A stretch of DNA of 64,000 nt from JACKCD01 sp041390905 (GCA_041390905.1 JAWKPA010000013.1:1302001-1366000), one strand, 5' to 3'; shown: positions 35,701-45,162, numbered from the stretch's first letter. Program-made: numbers and translations. Notes: a model not told the origin generated them from the letters alone.

Positions 35701-36222
35701 TTAAGCGCGGCGGCGAGCCTGGAGCAGGAGACCCAGGGCGATGAGGGAAAGGGCGACGAGGGCAACAACGGCCGTTAATCCCGCACTGACCGCGCCACCC
35801 GCCTGGGGCAACAGCCCACTGCTGGTGGTCGGTGCCGTGGTGGACTGCAGACAAAAGTTAATGTTCTCCGCCAACCTGTTGTTTTCATCAATCAACGCAT
35901 ACAGCGTGGCCGCCGAGGTGATTTTCCAGCCATCTCCCGGCTGTACTGTCACCCCCCAATAGCTATCCCCCACCGAAACCAGACCAAAGGTGCCGTCGCT
36001 ACCGGTGGTATGGTTCATCACAATCCCGCCATCGCTGTTGACAAATTGCAGCGGCACGTTGGCAATGCCAACTTCCCCTGTCACCCCTGTGCCAACGCAC
36101 TTGCCATCCCCATTGACATCCACCGCCACCGCCCCACGAATGGAGCCGCTATCCTGGGCATAGGCAATGCCCACAGCCGCAAACAAAACAAACACAAACG
36201 TCAACCAGAATAATTTTTTCAT
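35701..36222 (-). CDS. Sortase-substrate surface protein with LPQAG sorting signal
   Basis: The 173-residue protein has a signal peptide (MKKLFWLTFVFVLFAAVGIAYA), an SdrD_B-like beta domain (GSIRGAVAVDVNGDGKCVG, VPLQF, GTFGLVSV; about 27-100) and a C-terminal sorting module: LPQAG (138-142), a hydrophobic segment (145-167) and the basic tail QARRRA. A strong AGGAGGA lies just before the ATG. The adjacent sortase gene, 32 bp downstream on the other side of this unit's start, makes it the likely enzyme. The LPQAG motif departs from canonical LPxTG. Confidence 0.8.
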   Translation of the reverse strand: MKKLFWLTFVFVLFAAVGIAYAQDSGSIRGAVAVDVNGDGKCVGTGVTGEVGIANVPLQFVNSDGGIVMNHTTGSDGTFGLVSVGDSYWGVTVQPGDGWKITSAATLYALIDENNRLAENINFCLQSTTAPTTSSGLLPQAGGAVSAGLTAVVALVALSLIALGLLLQARRRA

Positions 36223-36226
36223 GATT

Positions 36227-36233
36227 TCCTCCT
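36227..36233 (-). promoter_or_regulatory. Strong ribosome binding site of the sortase-substrate gene
   Basis: AGGAGGA on the minus strand lies 4 bases before the ATG at 36222-36220. Confidence 0.75.
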
Positions 36234-36254
36234 AAAACAGGTATTCGCAAACTA

Positions 36255-36956
36255 TTATGCCCCTGCGTCGGCGATGGGGTAGGCAACGACGATGACGCGG
36301 TGGGAGTTATCAGTATAGGGCCAGCAGCTAATCAGGGTGATGCGTTCGTCGTCGGTGGGGTTGATCCAACTGGCGTTGGCGAGGCGGGTTGCCAGCGATT
36401 GGCCGCGCTCTTTGAGGATGATGCTGGTGGTTACGCGGTAATGGTGACTGCTGGTGCTATCCTCCACAATAATTTCGTCCCCGTCGGCCAAATCGGACAG
36501 ATAACGGAACAGTTCGCCGTAAATGTTGTGGTGGCCGTTTAACACGGTGTTACCGATTTGACCCAAAACGGCCGTTTCATTGTGCCACCCCGCCACGCTG
36601 CTGTCTGGAACCTGCCACTGGTAATAGGTTTGGCCGTTTTCAACAAAGGGCTGCCGGGCAACTGGCTCGATGGGTGCGTCAATGTTTAGCCGGGGGATGA
36701 TGAGGCGGGTGGGAATGTGGGCGGGGTCTGCTTCAGCCGCAGTGCGTTGGCTTGTGGGGAGTTGGGGTGCAGAAACGGCCGTTTCTGGCAGCACCACCAA
36801 CTGGGGCGTGGGCAAATAGGGGGCGACCAGCAGGTACAGAGGACGAGGCATGAGTTCGGGCATTATCAGCCAAACGGCCGTTACGCCAATTAACAAAATC
36901 AGCCCCACCGCAAACAACACAAAACCCAGCGGAATGCGTTCCTCATCTCGTTCCAT
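36255..36956 (-). CDS. Sortase family cysteine transpeptidase
   Basis: The 233-residue protein has an N-terminal membrane anchor (IPLGFVLFAVGLILLIGVTAVWL), a low-complexity linker, and a sortase beta barrel with H142/H143 in LNGHHN, catalytic C211 in TLISCWPY and R220 in HRVIVVA. Sortases cleave sorting signals and link proteins to the envelope. The ATG at 36956 is chosen; a TTG at 36992 would add 12 residues. It is the upstream gene of a two-gene unit with the LPQAG protein. What the protein is linked to in an organism that may lack typical peptidoglycan cross-bridges is unknown. Confidence 0.88.
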   Translation of the reverse strand: MERDEERIPLGFVLFAVGLILLIGVTAVWLIMPELMPRPLYLLVAPYLPTPQLVVLPETAVSAPQLPTSQRTAAEADPAHIPTRLIIPRLNIDAPIEPVARQPFVENGQTYYQWQVPDSSVAGWHNETAVLGQIGNTVLNGHHNIYGELFRYLSDLADGDEIIVEDSTSSHHYRVTTSIILKERGQSLATRLANASWINPTDDERITLISCWPYTDNSHRVIVVAYPIADAGA

Positions 36957-37027
36957 AAAGATAGTATAAACGACATCGGCAAGAATAGACAAGACGGACG
37001 AAAGGATTAGGGTGCGCCACCTTTTTC

Positions 37028-40000
37028 TTATGAACCAGGAACAAGGGAGTAGCGAAAGCGTGACAGCCGGGTAGACGTGGCCGGAGATGACTCACCGCAA
37101 GCGTTGATACCCAAAACCAGATAATAATAGTTATTACTGCTGTTGATAACGTGGCTGTAGCCGGTTACGCCGTTGACAAGCTGGCAATTTAGCCCGGCAC
37201 CAGGGTTGCTACAGTCGGCACCGGGCGTGAAGTAGGGAGCGTCCAGCGTGTACCAAACTTCATAGCTGGGGACACCCAGGTCGTCCCAGGTGAGGTGAAC
37301 GGTGCTGGTACCAGACGCATAGGTGATTTCAAGACCCGTGACGGGGTTTGGGGGCTGGCAAGGAACTGTTTCAGTGAGGGCAATGTCATAGGCAGTGGTG
37401 GTGCCGGCCGTATCTACCTCGTTTTTCGCCATCAGGTAATAGGTTCCATTGGCGGGGGCTGTCCATTCTAACAAGGAAGCGCGGCCTCCGCCCCCATTTT
37501 GGTCATAGGTGAGGGGAGTGGTGCCGTCGGTGTCATACAGATAGAGCGCGGTATCGCTGCTGCTGCCAAGGTTGGAGGTGGTGAAGGTGTAGGTGTTGCC
37601 AGAAACGGCCGTAAATTCAAACCAATCCACATCCCCAGGGCAATCAAAATTATGCGCTTGCGCCGCCGCCCCCGCCACCAGCGTTGTTGCCTGCCCCGTT
37701 TGGTTATCGGTCTCATACCCATCCGGGTTGGTGCAGGGAACCACAATCTGGAATTGATAGGTGCGGTAGCTGCCATAAGCAAAGCTGCTGTGGGCAAGAC
37801 GCACATAATAGGTGCCGCTTGTTGACGGTGTCCACATCATATAGGCATCGTTGGGGAAACTGTCGCCCGATGACAGAGGGAATCGTGTCTGACCATCGCT
37901 GTGGTACAGATCAAAGCGCATATCGGTATTGGTGGCGTTAAGTGTTTGCAGCAAATAGGGCGTGCCGGCCGTCGCCGAAAACTGTACCCAGTCGGCATCA
38001 TAGGGGCAGTGGATAGTATGGCTTTGGATGGTGCCGTCGGTGGCAATGGTGCTCGCATCGCCAAAGTTATCATCCGCTTCATAGCTGTCGGCATTGGTAA
38101 CACAAGATGGTACCGGAGACAGGTTGGTGGTGGTAATGCTCAATAAATAATCCGTGCTGTTGCCATAATAAATGGGAGTGACTTGCACGTAGTAGGTGCC
38201 ATTGGTTGGGGCTTGCCACAGGATGCGGGAAAGGCCGCCCCCTTTGCTGTTGTAATCAGCGGCAAGAAGGGTCGTGGCATTGGTATCGAAAAGACGCAAG
38301 GTGACATAAGGATACCCTTGCCCGGCGTTCAGGCTCTCGATGGCGTAGGTTTGGCCGGAAACGGCCGTAAATTTCACCCAATCCACATCTCCCGGACAAT
38401 AGCCATTGTGCAGTTGGTTGGCTCCATTAACAGCAAATGTGCTGGCATCGGCTGCTGCGTTGTCGCTTTCAAACGCATCGGCGGTAGCACAGGTGGGGTC
38501 AGGCGTGCCACCGCTGGTCACACCCAAAGTGTAGGCCGTGCCGCTGCCAAAGGTGCCAAACAACCCCCAATAGTGCCGCACACGCAAGTAATAGGTGCCG
38601 TTGGCCGGGGCTTGCCACTCAATCTGGTGGGGACTGACTCCGTTGTCGTGGTGGTAAGCCAGCAGGGTGGTGCCGTCGGTATCATACAGCTCCAGGACGG
38701 CCGAGGTAAACCCGGTAGCCTGGATGGTGTAGGTTTGGCCGGAAACGGCCGTTAATGCCGCCCAATCCTCATCCAAAAGGCAGAACAAGTTGTGGTTTTG
38801 GGTTGCGCCGTCGGCCACAATGGGGGTGGCAGTAGCGGGCGTGTTGTCGCTCTCAAAACCGTCGCCGGTGGCGCAACTCGTTGTTGGGGTGGCATTGGTG
38901 GTCGTCACGCTCAGTTCATACTCACCCGTACTGCCGTAAAGTTCACGAACATAGATGGCATAAACGGCCGTTACCGGTGCCTCGAAAATAATTTGGGAGT
39001 TATTAACCCCAACATCATCCTCATCCAAAGCCAGCAGCGTTGTCCCATCACTGTCATAAATAAAGAGCATGGTGTTGACACCTGATCCTACATTTTGGGT
39101 GCGGATGTCATAGGTTTGCCCGGCCGTGGCGGAAAATTTTACCCAGTCGTTGTCGGCCAACCACGAGGCATCCCGCCGGTGGAAGTTGTGGCTTTGGGCC
39201 GCGCCATTGACGGCAATGGTGGAAGCCAGGCCAGCGGTATTGTCGGCTTCGTAGCTGTCGGGCAAAACCAGGCAGGCGGGCAGGTGAAGTTCAACAGCCT
39301 CAACGGCGGTGGTGGTGGTGGTAACGGCCGTTGATCCCGCCCCATGTAAATCGGTGGCGGCACTGATGAGTGCATCGCCTGTATCGGCAAAGTCGCTGCC
39401 GCTGGTGAGATAGGTGGTGAGGGCGCGGTAGAAAATAGCGGCCGTTTGGCTGCGCCCCAGCGCCGTCATGGTTTGGCCGTTGTAGCTACCTCCCTCAGCC
39501 ATCAAATAGGCGGCGTGGTTTGGCACACCGCTGTTAATATGCACACCGCCGTTATCACCACCGCCGCAATAATATTGCGCGTCGCTCACCTTGCCCGGAT
39601 CACCGTGCAGCGTGGGGTCAGCCAGGCTACGAATGGCACCAATAGGCAAATCCTCCCCCATGTCCCAATCGTCGTCGTCCACCATCGCACCAAAGATGTC
39701 GGATATGGATTCATTTAACGCACCGGGCTGGTAGGCGTAGATCAAACCAGCCGTATATTGCGTCACGGCGTGGGTCCACTCATGCGCCACCACGTCCCTG
39801 GTGGCATAGCCAGGGCCATAGGCGGTTTGGCTGCCATTCCAAAAGGCGTTGGCCGTGGTGCCATAGTTGACGCTGGCCGTGAGGGTGGCTCCGCTGTTGT
39901 TGTAGCTGTCGCGGCCGTGTTCGTCAAAAAAGTAGTTGTAGGTTTCGCCGCTGTAGTTGTAGGCGGCGGTGCAGTCGGTGGAGGGGGAGCCAATGGGGCC

Positions 40001-40810
40001 GGATTCGTTGTAGCAGGGGGTGCCGGGCAGGGTGGTGGAGCCGCCTAGCTCGTGGATGGCGCGGTTGAGAACTGTTTCGAGGATGTCGTAGTAGAGCAGG
40101 GTTTGGCCGGTTTGGGCATCTATGAGGGCTGTCCAGGCGTGGGGGGTGGCTTTGTCGCTGATGGTGAGGTGGTAGGCAAGGTGGTTGCGCGAACGGCCGT
40201 TTCCCACTAGAGCCGGGTTATACACCACCAACTGATCCGTCTCGCGCACCAGTTCCGGCCAATCGCTTTGCGTGTGCAAAGCGAGTTCATTTTGGAAGGC
40301 GGCCAGGGCTTGGTCAGGGGTGAGGGTGGGCAGGGGGTGAGCGGCCGTTTCTGCCAGATAGCGCCCATTAACGGCCGTTACCCGCCCCGTCTCGTCAAAA
40401 TGCACCGCCACCTCCCCCGCAAAAACGGGAAATTCACCCGCCATTTGCTGGAAAAACAGGTGCGTTTGCCCCGCAGCCTCTTGCTCACGCCGCTGCAACC
40501 GCCAAATGGCCGGCGCATCCAACCCCAACTCCCGATAATAAGCCCGCAAAAAAGTACGGCCGGCCGCCTCTATCCCCGCTGCCCCATCGGGAGTCGCTGC
40601 CAGCAGGACAGCCTGGCTAACCGCTGCCGAACCCAAAAAGGGGGGAGTATCGGGCAATGCCGAATGCCAAAACAACCGTACAGGCGCACGATTTGCGGCC
40701 TCAGCCGGGAATAAATCGGGGGAAGTTGTTGCCGCCTGGGAATCCTGGCTCTGCCCCATAAATAGCAACAAACCAACAAGTATGATAATGACACGACTTG
40801 CGAAACGCAT
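37028..40810 (-). CDS. Secreted M4 (thermolysin-like) metalloprotease with PPC repeats
   Basis: The 1260-residue protein has a signal peptide (MRFASRVIIILVGLLLFMG), an FTP-type propeptide, then the M4 catalytic domain with the zinc motif HEWTH at about residues 343-347, the third ligand in NESISDIFG, and GGVHINSGVPNHAAYL. It is followed by five pre-peptidase C-terminal (PPC) beta domains with repeating DWVKFSAxxGQTYxIxT and TYYLRV motifs, and a final fibronectin-type III-like region. It should digest extracellular protein. The PPC modules carry the AACGGCCGT motif at matching places (GQTY-xx-ETAV segments), suggesting spread by module duplication. Confidence 0.93.
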   Translation of the reverse strand: MRFASRVIIILVGLLLFMGQSQDSQAATTSPDLFPAEAANRAPVRLFWHSALPDTPPFLGSAAVSQAVLLAATPDGAAGIEAAGRTFLRAYYRELGLDAPAIWRLQRREQEAAGQTHLFFQQMAGEFPVFAGEVAVHFDETGRVTAVNGRYLAETAAHPLPTLTPDQALAAFQNELALHTQSDWPELVRETDQLVVYNPALVGNGRSRNHLAYHLTISDKATPHAWTALIDAQTGQTLLYYDILETVLNRAIHELGGSTTLPGTPCYNESGPIGSPSTDCTAAYNYSGETYNYFFDEHGRDSYNNSGATLTASVNYGTTANAFWNGSQTAYGPGYATRDVVAHEWTHAVTQYTAGLIYAYQPGALNESISDIFGAMVDDDDWDMGEDLPIGAIRSLADPTLHGDPGKVSDAQYYCGGGDNGGVHINSGVPNHAAYLMAEGGSYNGQTMTALGRSQTAAIFYRALTTYLTSGSDFADTGDALISAATDLHGAGSTAVTTTTTAVEAVELHLPACLVLPDSYEADNTAGLASTIAVNGAAQSHNFHRRDASWLADNDWVKFSATAGQTYDIRTQNVGSGVNTMLFIYDSDGTTLLALDEDDVGVNNSQIIFEAPVTAVYAIYVRELYGSTGEYELSVTTTNATPTTSCATGDGFESDNTPATATPIVADGATQNHNLFCLLDEDWAALTAVSGQTYTIQATGFTSAVLELYDTDGTTLLAYHHDNGVSPHQIEWQAPANGTYYLRVRHYWGLFGTFGSGTAYTLGVTSGGTPDPTCATADAFESDNAAADASTFAVNGANQLHNGYCPGDVDWVKFTAVSGQTYAIESLNAGQGYPYVTLRLFDTNATTLLAADYNSKGGGLSRILWQAPTNGTYYVQVTPIYYGNSTDYLLSITTTNLSPVPSCVTNADSYEADDNFGDASTIATDGTIQSHTIHCPYDADWVQFSATAGTPYLLQTLNATNTDMRFDLYHSDGQTRFPLSSGDSFPNDAYMMWTPSTSGTYYVRLAHSSFAYGSYRTYQFQIVVPCTNPDGYETDNQTGQATTLVAGAAAQAHNFDCPGDVDWFEFTAVSGNTYTFTTSNLGSSSDTALYLYDTDGTTPLTYDQNGGGGRASLLEWTAPANGTYYLMAKNEVDTAGTTTAYDIALTETVPCQPPNPVTGLEITYASGTSTVHLTWDDLGVPSYEVWYTLDAPYFTPGADCSNPGAGLNCQLVNGVTGYSHVINSSNNYYYLVLGINACGESSPATSTRLSRFRYSLVPGS

Positions 40811-41168
40811 ATGCTCTCCTCATTATGGCTTGAATGTACTCCGCTGTGAAATCAGGATGCACAAACAATCTAGTTCAGGCTACAAACGAATGCTAGACAA
40901 TGATAGATTGCCACCCGCTATTGGCTCTTTAGAGTTTAATCAAAATAGCTTTGTGGTTCCAGAAGTTCAACTTCTCTCAGAAGTTGAACTTCTAAACCCC
41001 AAGGTATTAACGAACGAACCCTTAGAAATTCTTGATACCCAATAGAAAAGAGTTCCTACAGACTTAACCTGTTATTCCAATTGCAGACGTGACAGGGCAA
41101 TAGTTTACCATCTTTTTGGAGAAGATGTGTCCCGAAAAACGGCCGTTTCGTCCCATTTTTCCCTGCGA
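40811..41168. other. Intergenic region with a long MITE-like repeat copy
   Basis: No gene is supported. The stretch contains the long copy d of the AGAAGTTCAACTTCT element (40929-41025) and one AACGGCCGTT near 41139. Confidence 0.75.
40929..41025 (+). repeat. Long copy d of the AGAAGTTCAACTTCT element (MITE-like)
   Basis: The hairpin arms are 40961-40975 and 40979-40993. The flanks (GTTCC before; AAACCCCAAGGTATTAACG and AACGAACCCTTAG after) match the reverse strand of 1944-2041. Confidence 0.85.
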
Positions 41169-42356
41169 TCAGCCCATCCGCTTACGCAGGGTCTCCGTCC
41201 AACTGTGGTGCAGCATGGTAAAGCACCAGCCGGCCGACTCCGCCTCCGACAGTGCCACCTCTAGCACATCCCCATGCACCGCCCGCACATAGCGGGTGGG
41301 GTCGGCTTGCGGCACGTTGTGGCTAAAAAAGGTGGGGTGCGCCGCTTGCAGCGTCGGCAATAGCTCTGGGTAACTGTGGCGGTTGGAATTTTGCCAGAAC
41401 AGCTTGTCGTCGGGGGCGCGGCCGTCAAACCCCCACAGCCCCACCTCTTGCGCCAACGTGCAGCCCAACGGCAGCAGCAGCAGTGGCAGCACGTTGCCCA
41501 AATTGGGCAGGGCAAATTGCTGTGTCAAGTCGGCGTGGATGTGGCGGTGGCGGCCAATGGGAATGGGAATGAGCCGGTTGGCTACTTCGGCCAGTTCGCG
41601 GCGGACGATGGGATCAAAACGGGCAGGGTAAATAAAGAGGGTGTCGCTTTCGCGCAGCCGCGCCAGCAGGTCACGGCGAAAGGCGTGGGCAAAGGGGGTG
41701 TGGCCGAAATGGTAAATGCCGTCACCGGCCACAATAAAATGGGGAGCCAAATGATGCCACAGGGCAGCATCGCGGACGATGGTATTGCACACCACGCGGT
41801 AGCCATCATTCCAATCCCGTTCACTGGCCGCCGCCAGCGAGGGGCCAGTGCCAAAAAGGTAGCATTTGTTTAGCCCTTCCTGGTGCAGTTGGGCTACGCG
41901 GTGGGCAAAAGTTTGCTGGGTAGATGATAGCAACGCACCTTCGTCCGTGTTTGTCCGCGTTCGTCCGCGTCCCATCAAAAAAGGAGAAACAGCATAAGCA
42001 GCCAAATCGCACCACTCCCAGCCATCACGGGGATTGCGACGGTAATCTATGTCAAAGACACCGCTGCGCCATTTTTGCACCCAGCGAGGGAGGCGGTCGG
42101 AGGTGTCGAAGAGGAGCAACGGCCGTTTATGCCACACCTCCCGCCACCCAACCCGCGCCACCACGCGCACACCCCCAGCAGCCAATGCCGGGGCATAAAA
42201 CGCCAGCCGGGTTTGCAAATCGGCCGTTTGCGTCGGGGTAATGTCGCGGCTGAGGATGATAACGGCCGTTTTCCCCGTCACCCACTGCCCAATTGCCTGT
42301 CCCCTCGCCACCAGCCAGCGTATTATTCTGTTCAGCCAAACACGAAATGTAACCAT
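41169..42356 (-). CDS. MptE-like / DUF115-type glycan or motility accessory protein
   Basis: The 395-residue protein is not securely assigned. Its second half has CYLFGTGPSL, RVVCNTIVRDAALWHHLAPHF and FIVAGDGIYHFGHTPFAHAF. These resemble the GxGPSL fold of 6-hydroxymethylpterin diphosphokinase MptE-like and flagellin/glycan accessory proteins, and distantly the CST-type sialyltransferases. No membrane segment is clear. Its position at the head of a surface-glycan block supports a glycan role. Residues about 124-140 (GRTRTNTDEG) come from a dispersed CACGGACGAACACGG-type repeat and are probably not conserved. Confidence 0.55.
   Translation of the reverse strand: MVTFRVWLNRIIRWLVARGQAIGQWVTGKTAVIILSRDITPTQTADLQTRLAFYAPALAAGGVRVVARVGWREVWHKRPLLLFDTSDRLPRWVQKWRSGVFDIDYRRNPRDGWEWCDLAAYAVSPFLMGRGRTRTNTDEGALLSSTQQTFAHRVAQLHQEGLNKCYLFGTGPSLAAASERDWNDGYRVVCNTIVRDAALWHHLAPHFIVAGDGIYHFGHTPFAHAFRRDLLARLRESDTLFIYPARFDPIVRRELAEVANRLIPIPIGRHRHIHADLTQQFALPNLGNVLPLLLLPLGCTLAQEVGLWGFDGRAPDDKLFWQNSNRHSYPELLPTLQAAHPTFFSHNVPQADPTRYVRAVHGDVLEVALSEAESAGWCFTMLHHSWTETLRKRMG
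41934..41984. repeat. CACGGACGAACACGG-family repeat inside the MptE-like gene
   Basis: TTCGTCCGTGTTTGTCCGCG and TTCGTCCGCGTCCC match the family seen at 45163-45222 and 21031-21083. It is translated in frame as GRTRTNTDEG. Confidence 0.75.
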
Positions 42357-42363
42357 TCATAGT

Positions 42364-42432
42364 GGTAATCAGTAACCGGTAATCGGTAATCAGTGAACCC
42401 ACTGATTACCGATTACTGATTACCGATTACTG
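42364..42432. repeat. GTAATCAGTAACCGG hairpin family, copy 1
   Basis: Tandem GGTAATCAGTAACCGGTAAT words face ATTACCGATTACTGATTACC. The FkbM gene on the minus strand ends inside the right arm, which supplies codons VIGNQ and the stop. Confidence 0.85.
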
Positions 42433-43174
42433 TGTAACAAAGATGCTCCTGATCATCGCGCAACTGCTGCCAGACAGGGGCGTAGCCGATGGTTTCAAGG
42501 AGGGTGCGGGTCTCAACGGCCGTTCCGCCAAAGTCAGGCAAAAAGAGGGGGTGGAGTTCCAGCATGATCACCCGTGGCCGGGGACCAAATTCACCCGCCA
42601 GCAGCCGTTGGCAACCGCGCAGGCAAAGCAGTTCCGCCCCTTCGATGTCAATTTTGAGGACAGTTGGCAGTGGCAGCTCGCTACGCGCAATGGCTTCGTC
42701 AAGCGTTTGCGTTGGCACCGTGATTTTGCCCTGTGGTGCGTGGCGGCGGGTTTGCTGCGCCAAGGTGGGGGCACGGCCGGCCACCCCGTCGCTGTAGAGC
42801 GTCACACTGCCCGCCCGGTCACTGACGGCCCAGGGCACAAACTGGACGTTGGTGAGTTGGTTGAGAGCCACGTTTTTTTGCAGCGCGGCTCTGGTTTCGG
42901 GGTCTGGCTCAAAGGCAACCAGCCGCCCCTGCGGCAGTTTGGTGGCGGCGGCGATGGCGTAGAGGCCAACGCTGGCTCCAATGTCAAACACAACATCGTC
43001 AGGACGGATTTGCCCCAAAAAGGCCTGTAGTGCCTCCCGCTCATCGCCATATTGCGCCACGCGGTACCGCTCGACGGGGCTGTGGGTGAGGAAATGGAGG
43101 GGAACGGCCGTTAAATCGGTCAAGGTTATTTTTTGCCGCTGCCGCCAGCGACGAACAAGGTGGTGTAGGTTCAT
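42413..43174 (-). CDS. FkbM family methyltransferase
   Basis: The 253-residue protein has the family SAM-binding motif VVFDIGASVGLYAIAAA, FEPDPETRAALQKNVALN, the DEAIARS loop and LKIDIEGAELLCLRG, all typical of FkbM enzymes that O-methylate sugars or glycosides. It lies in a block of surface-glycan genes, so glycan methylation is likely. Its last residues VIGNQ are encoded by a dispersed repeat. One AACGGCCGTT gives the LTAVPL near the N-terminus and another the ETAV-like GTAVETR near the end. Confidence 0.85.
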   Translation of the reverse strand: MNLHHLVRRWRQRQKITLTDLTAVPLHFLTHSPVERYRVAQYGDEREALQAFLGQIRPDDVVFDIGASVGLYAIAAATKLPQGRLVAFEPDPETRAALQKNVALNQLTNVQFVPWAVSDRAGSVTLYSDGVAGRAPTLAQQTRRHAPQGKITVPTQTLDEAIARSELPLPTVLKIDIEGAELLCLRGCQRLLAGEFGPRPRVIMLELHPLFLPDFGGTAVETRTLLETIGYAPVWQQLRDDQEHLCYTVIGNQ

Positions 43175-43186
43175 TGCGTTGTTGCT

Positions 43187-43250
43187 GGAGATTGGAGATT
43201 AGAGATTATGAACCTTCATCAATCTCCAATCCCCAATCTCTCAATCTCCC
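43187..43250. repeat. GGAGATTAGAGATT hairpin family, copy 1
   Basis: GGAGATTGGAGATTAGAGAT faces AATCTCCAATCCCCAATCTC. The methyltransferase gene on the minus strand ends at its right edge with codons MGD and stop. Confidence 0.85.
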
Positions 43251-44086
43251 ATCTTCTGCCAAACCCCGCACAGCACGCCATCTACATGCCCACGGTGAGT
43301 AGCCTGGGTGGTGGTTAACGGCCGTTTGCGCCAGGTGACTGCGCCGGGTAATGATGGGCGTTGATGGGCAGGAACGGCCGTTCGCGCCACGCGCCGCCGC
43401 CGCAGCCGGTTGACTGCCGCCTTCCCCAGCCGCCGCGCCGTCATGGGGGCCGGATATTCATCATACTGATCCAGATAGTGGCTAAACTGGTATTCGTAAT
43501 AATCAAGCTGGACGGGCTGCAAAATTGCGTCAAAGCGGCGCACCGTTTGCGCGGAGTAGCAGCGGGCTGACTGTCCCAAAATCAATCTGTCGTGAGAGCC
43601 AAAGGGGAAGGTCATGACCAGCTTGCCGCCGGGGCGAAGCAGCCGCGCCAGTTCTTGCACGGCGGCCACATCGCCATCGCTGTCCAAAGCGGGCAGGGTG
43701 TCGGCGTTGACCTGGGGGTCGGGCAAGCCGATGTGTTCAATGACGGAAACGGCCAGAATGAGATCAAAGGTGGCAGTGGGCCACGGAAGCTGGCGCACGT
43801 CGCCCTGGTGGAAGGTGAGGTTGGTAAACGGCCGTTCTGGTGCATCATAATCGGTGGCGTGGACATCCAGCGGCAGCCGTTCCAACCAATCAATCCACAC
43901 GCGGTCGGCCTTTACCGTGCCTACATCCAACATGCGCTGGGCATTGCCAAGCTGGGCGGCAGCAAAGGGGTATTCCACGCAGCGGCTGTGAAGCTTGTCC
44001 CAACTGCGGTGGAACAGCAGATTTGGCACAATGGCTCCATCGGCATCATATTCATAAAGGGGGACGGTGATTTGGTTGAGGGTCAT
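43241..44086 (-). CDS. Class I SAM-dependent methyltransferase
   Basis: The 281-residue protein has the motif I region AQRMLDVGTVKADR (a variant without the usual glycine-rich loop), a THEN ATFDLILAVSVIEHIGLPD post-motif and LARLLRPGGKLVMTFPFGSHD, typical of type 11 methyltransferases. The substrate is unknown; its place between FkbM and sulfotransferase genes suggests glycan modification. The last residues MGD come from a dispersed repeat. The glycine loop is degenerate, so activity is not assured. Confidence 0.75.
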   Translation of the reverse strand: MTLNQITVPLYEYDADGAIVPNLLFHRSWDKLHSRCVEYPFAAAQLGNAQRMLDVGTVKADRVWIDWLERLPLDVHATDYDAPERPFTNLTFHQGDVRQLPWPTATFDLILAVSVIEHIGLPDPQVNADTLPALDSDGDVAAVQELARLLRPGGKLVMTFPFGSHDRLILGQSARCYSAQTVRRFDAILQPVQLDYYEYQFSHYLDQYDEYPAPMTARRLGKAAVNRLRRRRVARTAVPAHQRPSLPGAVTWRKRPLTTTQATHRGHVDGVLCGVWQKMGD

Positions 44087-44150
44087 ACGTCGTAAAATTT
44101 GTTATTGGTTACTGGTTATTGGTGATTCGCCCGGAAACACGTTGGGCAAG

Positions 44151-44184
44151 AAGTTCAACTTCTTCTGAGAAGTTGAACTTCTAA
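44151..44184 (+). repeat. AGAAGTTCAACTTCT nested hairpin, copy e
   Basis: Arms AGAAGTTCAACTTCT and AGAAGTTGAACTTCT are separated by a short loop; the tail AAATCCCAAGTTATTAACC matches the family. It lies between the sulfotransferase stop and the upstream methyltransferase start. Confidence 0.85.
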
Positions 44185-44229
44185 ATCCCAAGTTATTAAC
44201 CAACGAACCCCACGTAGCTCATAATCATG

Positions 44230-45153
44230 TTACTTGCGGGCGAGCAAGTTGAACAGGCGCACAAGGCTGGCGCGGCGGCGATTTTGGCGGAGCGTTTGCT
44301 GCACAAGGGCCGGTGACAGGTCAGGGGGCAAGGCGGGCAGGTTGGTGGGAGAAACGGCCGTTTCTGAATAGCCCAACAGCGTCAGCAGCGGCTGCGCCAG
44401 CCATGCCGCCTGCCGCTGTTGCCCCGCCGACAGCCGCTGCCGCCACTGTCCCGTCTGCCCCCTGCGAACGTGATCCGGGTGCTGCTGCTGCATGGTGCCA
44501 AAGGCCACATCCTTTTTTACCTGGGCAATCAGGGCTGGAGAAGGCTCCAATTCCAGATAGCGCAGCAGTGCTGCCAACTCACTGTCAAAGGCATGGATCA
44601 GCCGTTCGTAAAAGACCAAGTGCATGTTGAGCCGCTGCACATGCGGCAGATAGCCACCTACATGCCCCACCCAATCGCGGATCATTGCAGGCAGCCGCTG
44701 GCGCAAATACAGCTTGCGATCTGCCGCGCCGTGGGGAGAAACAAGCTGCATGTAGGGGGTGAAGGCAAAACGCGCCATCGAAATGGCGTGGTCACGCGGG
44801 TCGCGCACAATGTAGACGATTTTGTCAAATTTGGGCAGCACCCGTTCGCTGCGAGCACTGTAGGCGGAGTGGCTCCAAACGTGGCTACACGCTGATAAAT
44901 AGGCATCTATGTCCTCGATGGGCATCCGAAACACGCTACTGACGCGGTAAAAACAGCGATGGCGTTCGATGTCCAACACATCAATGTCGGCTTGCTCGCT
45001 GTGGCTCAGCGGCCATGTCTGCGCCAGCGGATAAATGGGATGGTTTTGAATAAAGCTGTCCTGCGCCAGGCCAGCGTGGGCCATGACGCTCTGCACAGTT
45101 TTGTACAGCCAAAAGTTCCCACTTTTGGGAACACCAATTTGCAGAATTTTCAT
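44230..45153 (-). CDS. Sulfotransferase-domain protein
   Basis: The 307-residue protein has the PAPS-binding 5' loop GVPKSGNFWLYKTVQ, the 3' phosphate motif IVYIVRDPRDHAISMARF, and a C-terminal MQQQHPDHVRRGQTGQWRQRL that matches the RKGxxGDW region. This is the cytosolic-type sulfotransferase fold, which adds sulfate to alcohols or sugars. Together with the neighbouring fucose, methyl and flippase genes, it suggests a sulfated surface polysaccharide. No membrane segment is visible. Confidence 0.85.
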   Translation of the reverse strand: MKILQIGVPKSGNFWLYKTVQSVMAHAGLAQDSFIQNHPIYPLAQTWPLSHSEQADIDVLDIERHRCFYRVSSVFRMPIEDIDAYLSACSHVWSHSAYSARSERVLPKFDKIVYIVRDPRDHAISMARFAFTPYMQLVSPHGAADRKLYLRQRLPAMIRDWVGHVGGYLPHVQRLNMHLVFYERLIHAFDSELAALLRYLELEPSPALIAQVKKDVAFGTMQQQHPDHVRRGQTGQWRQRLSAGQQRQAAWLAQPLLTLLGYSETAVSPTNLPALPPDLSPALVQQTLRQNRRRASLVRLFNLLARK

Positions 45154-45162
45154 TTGCTAATG

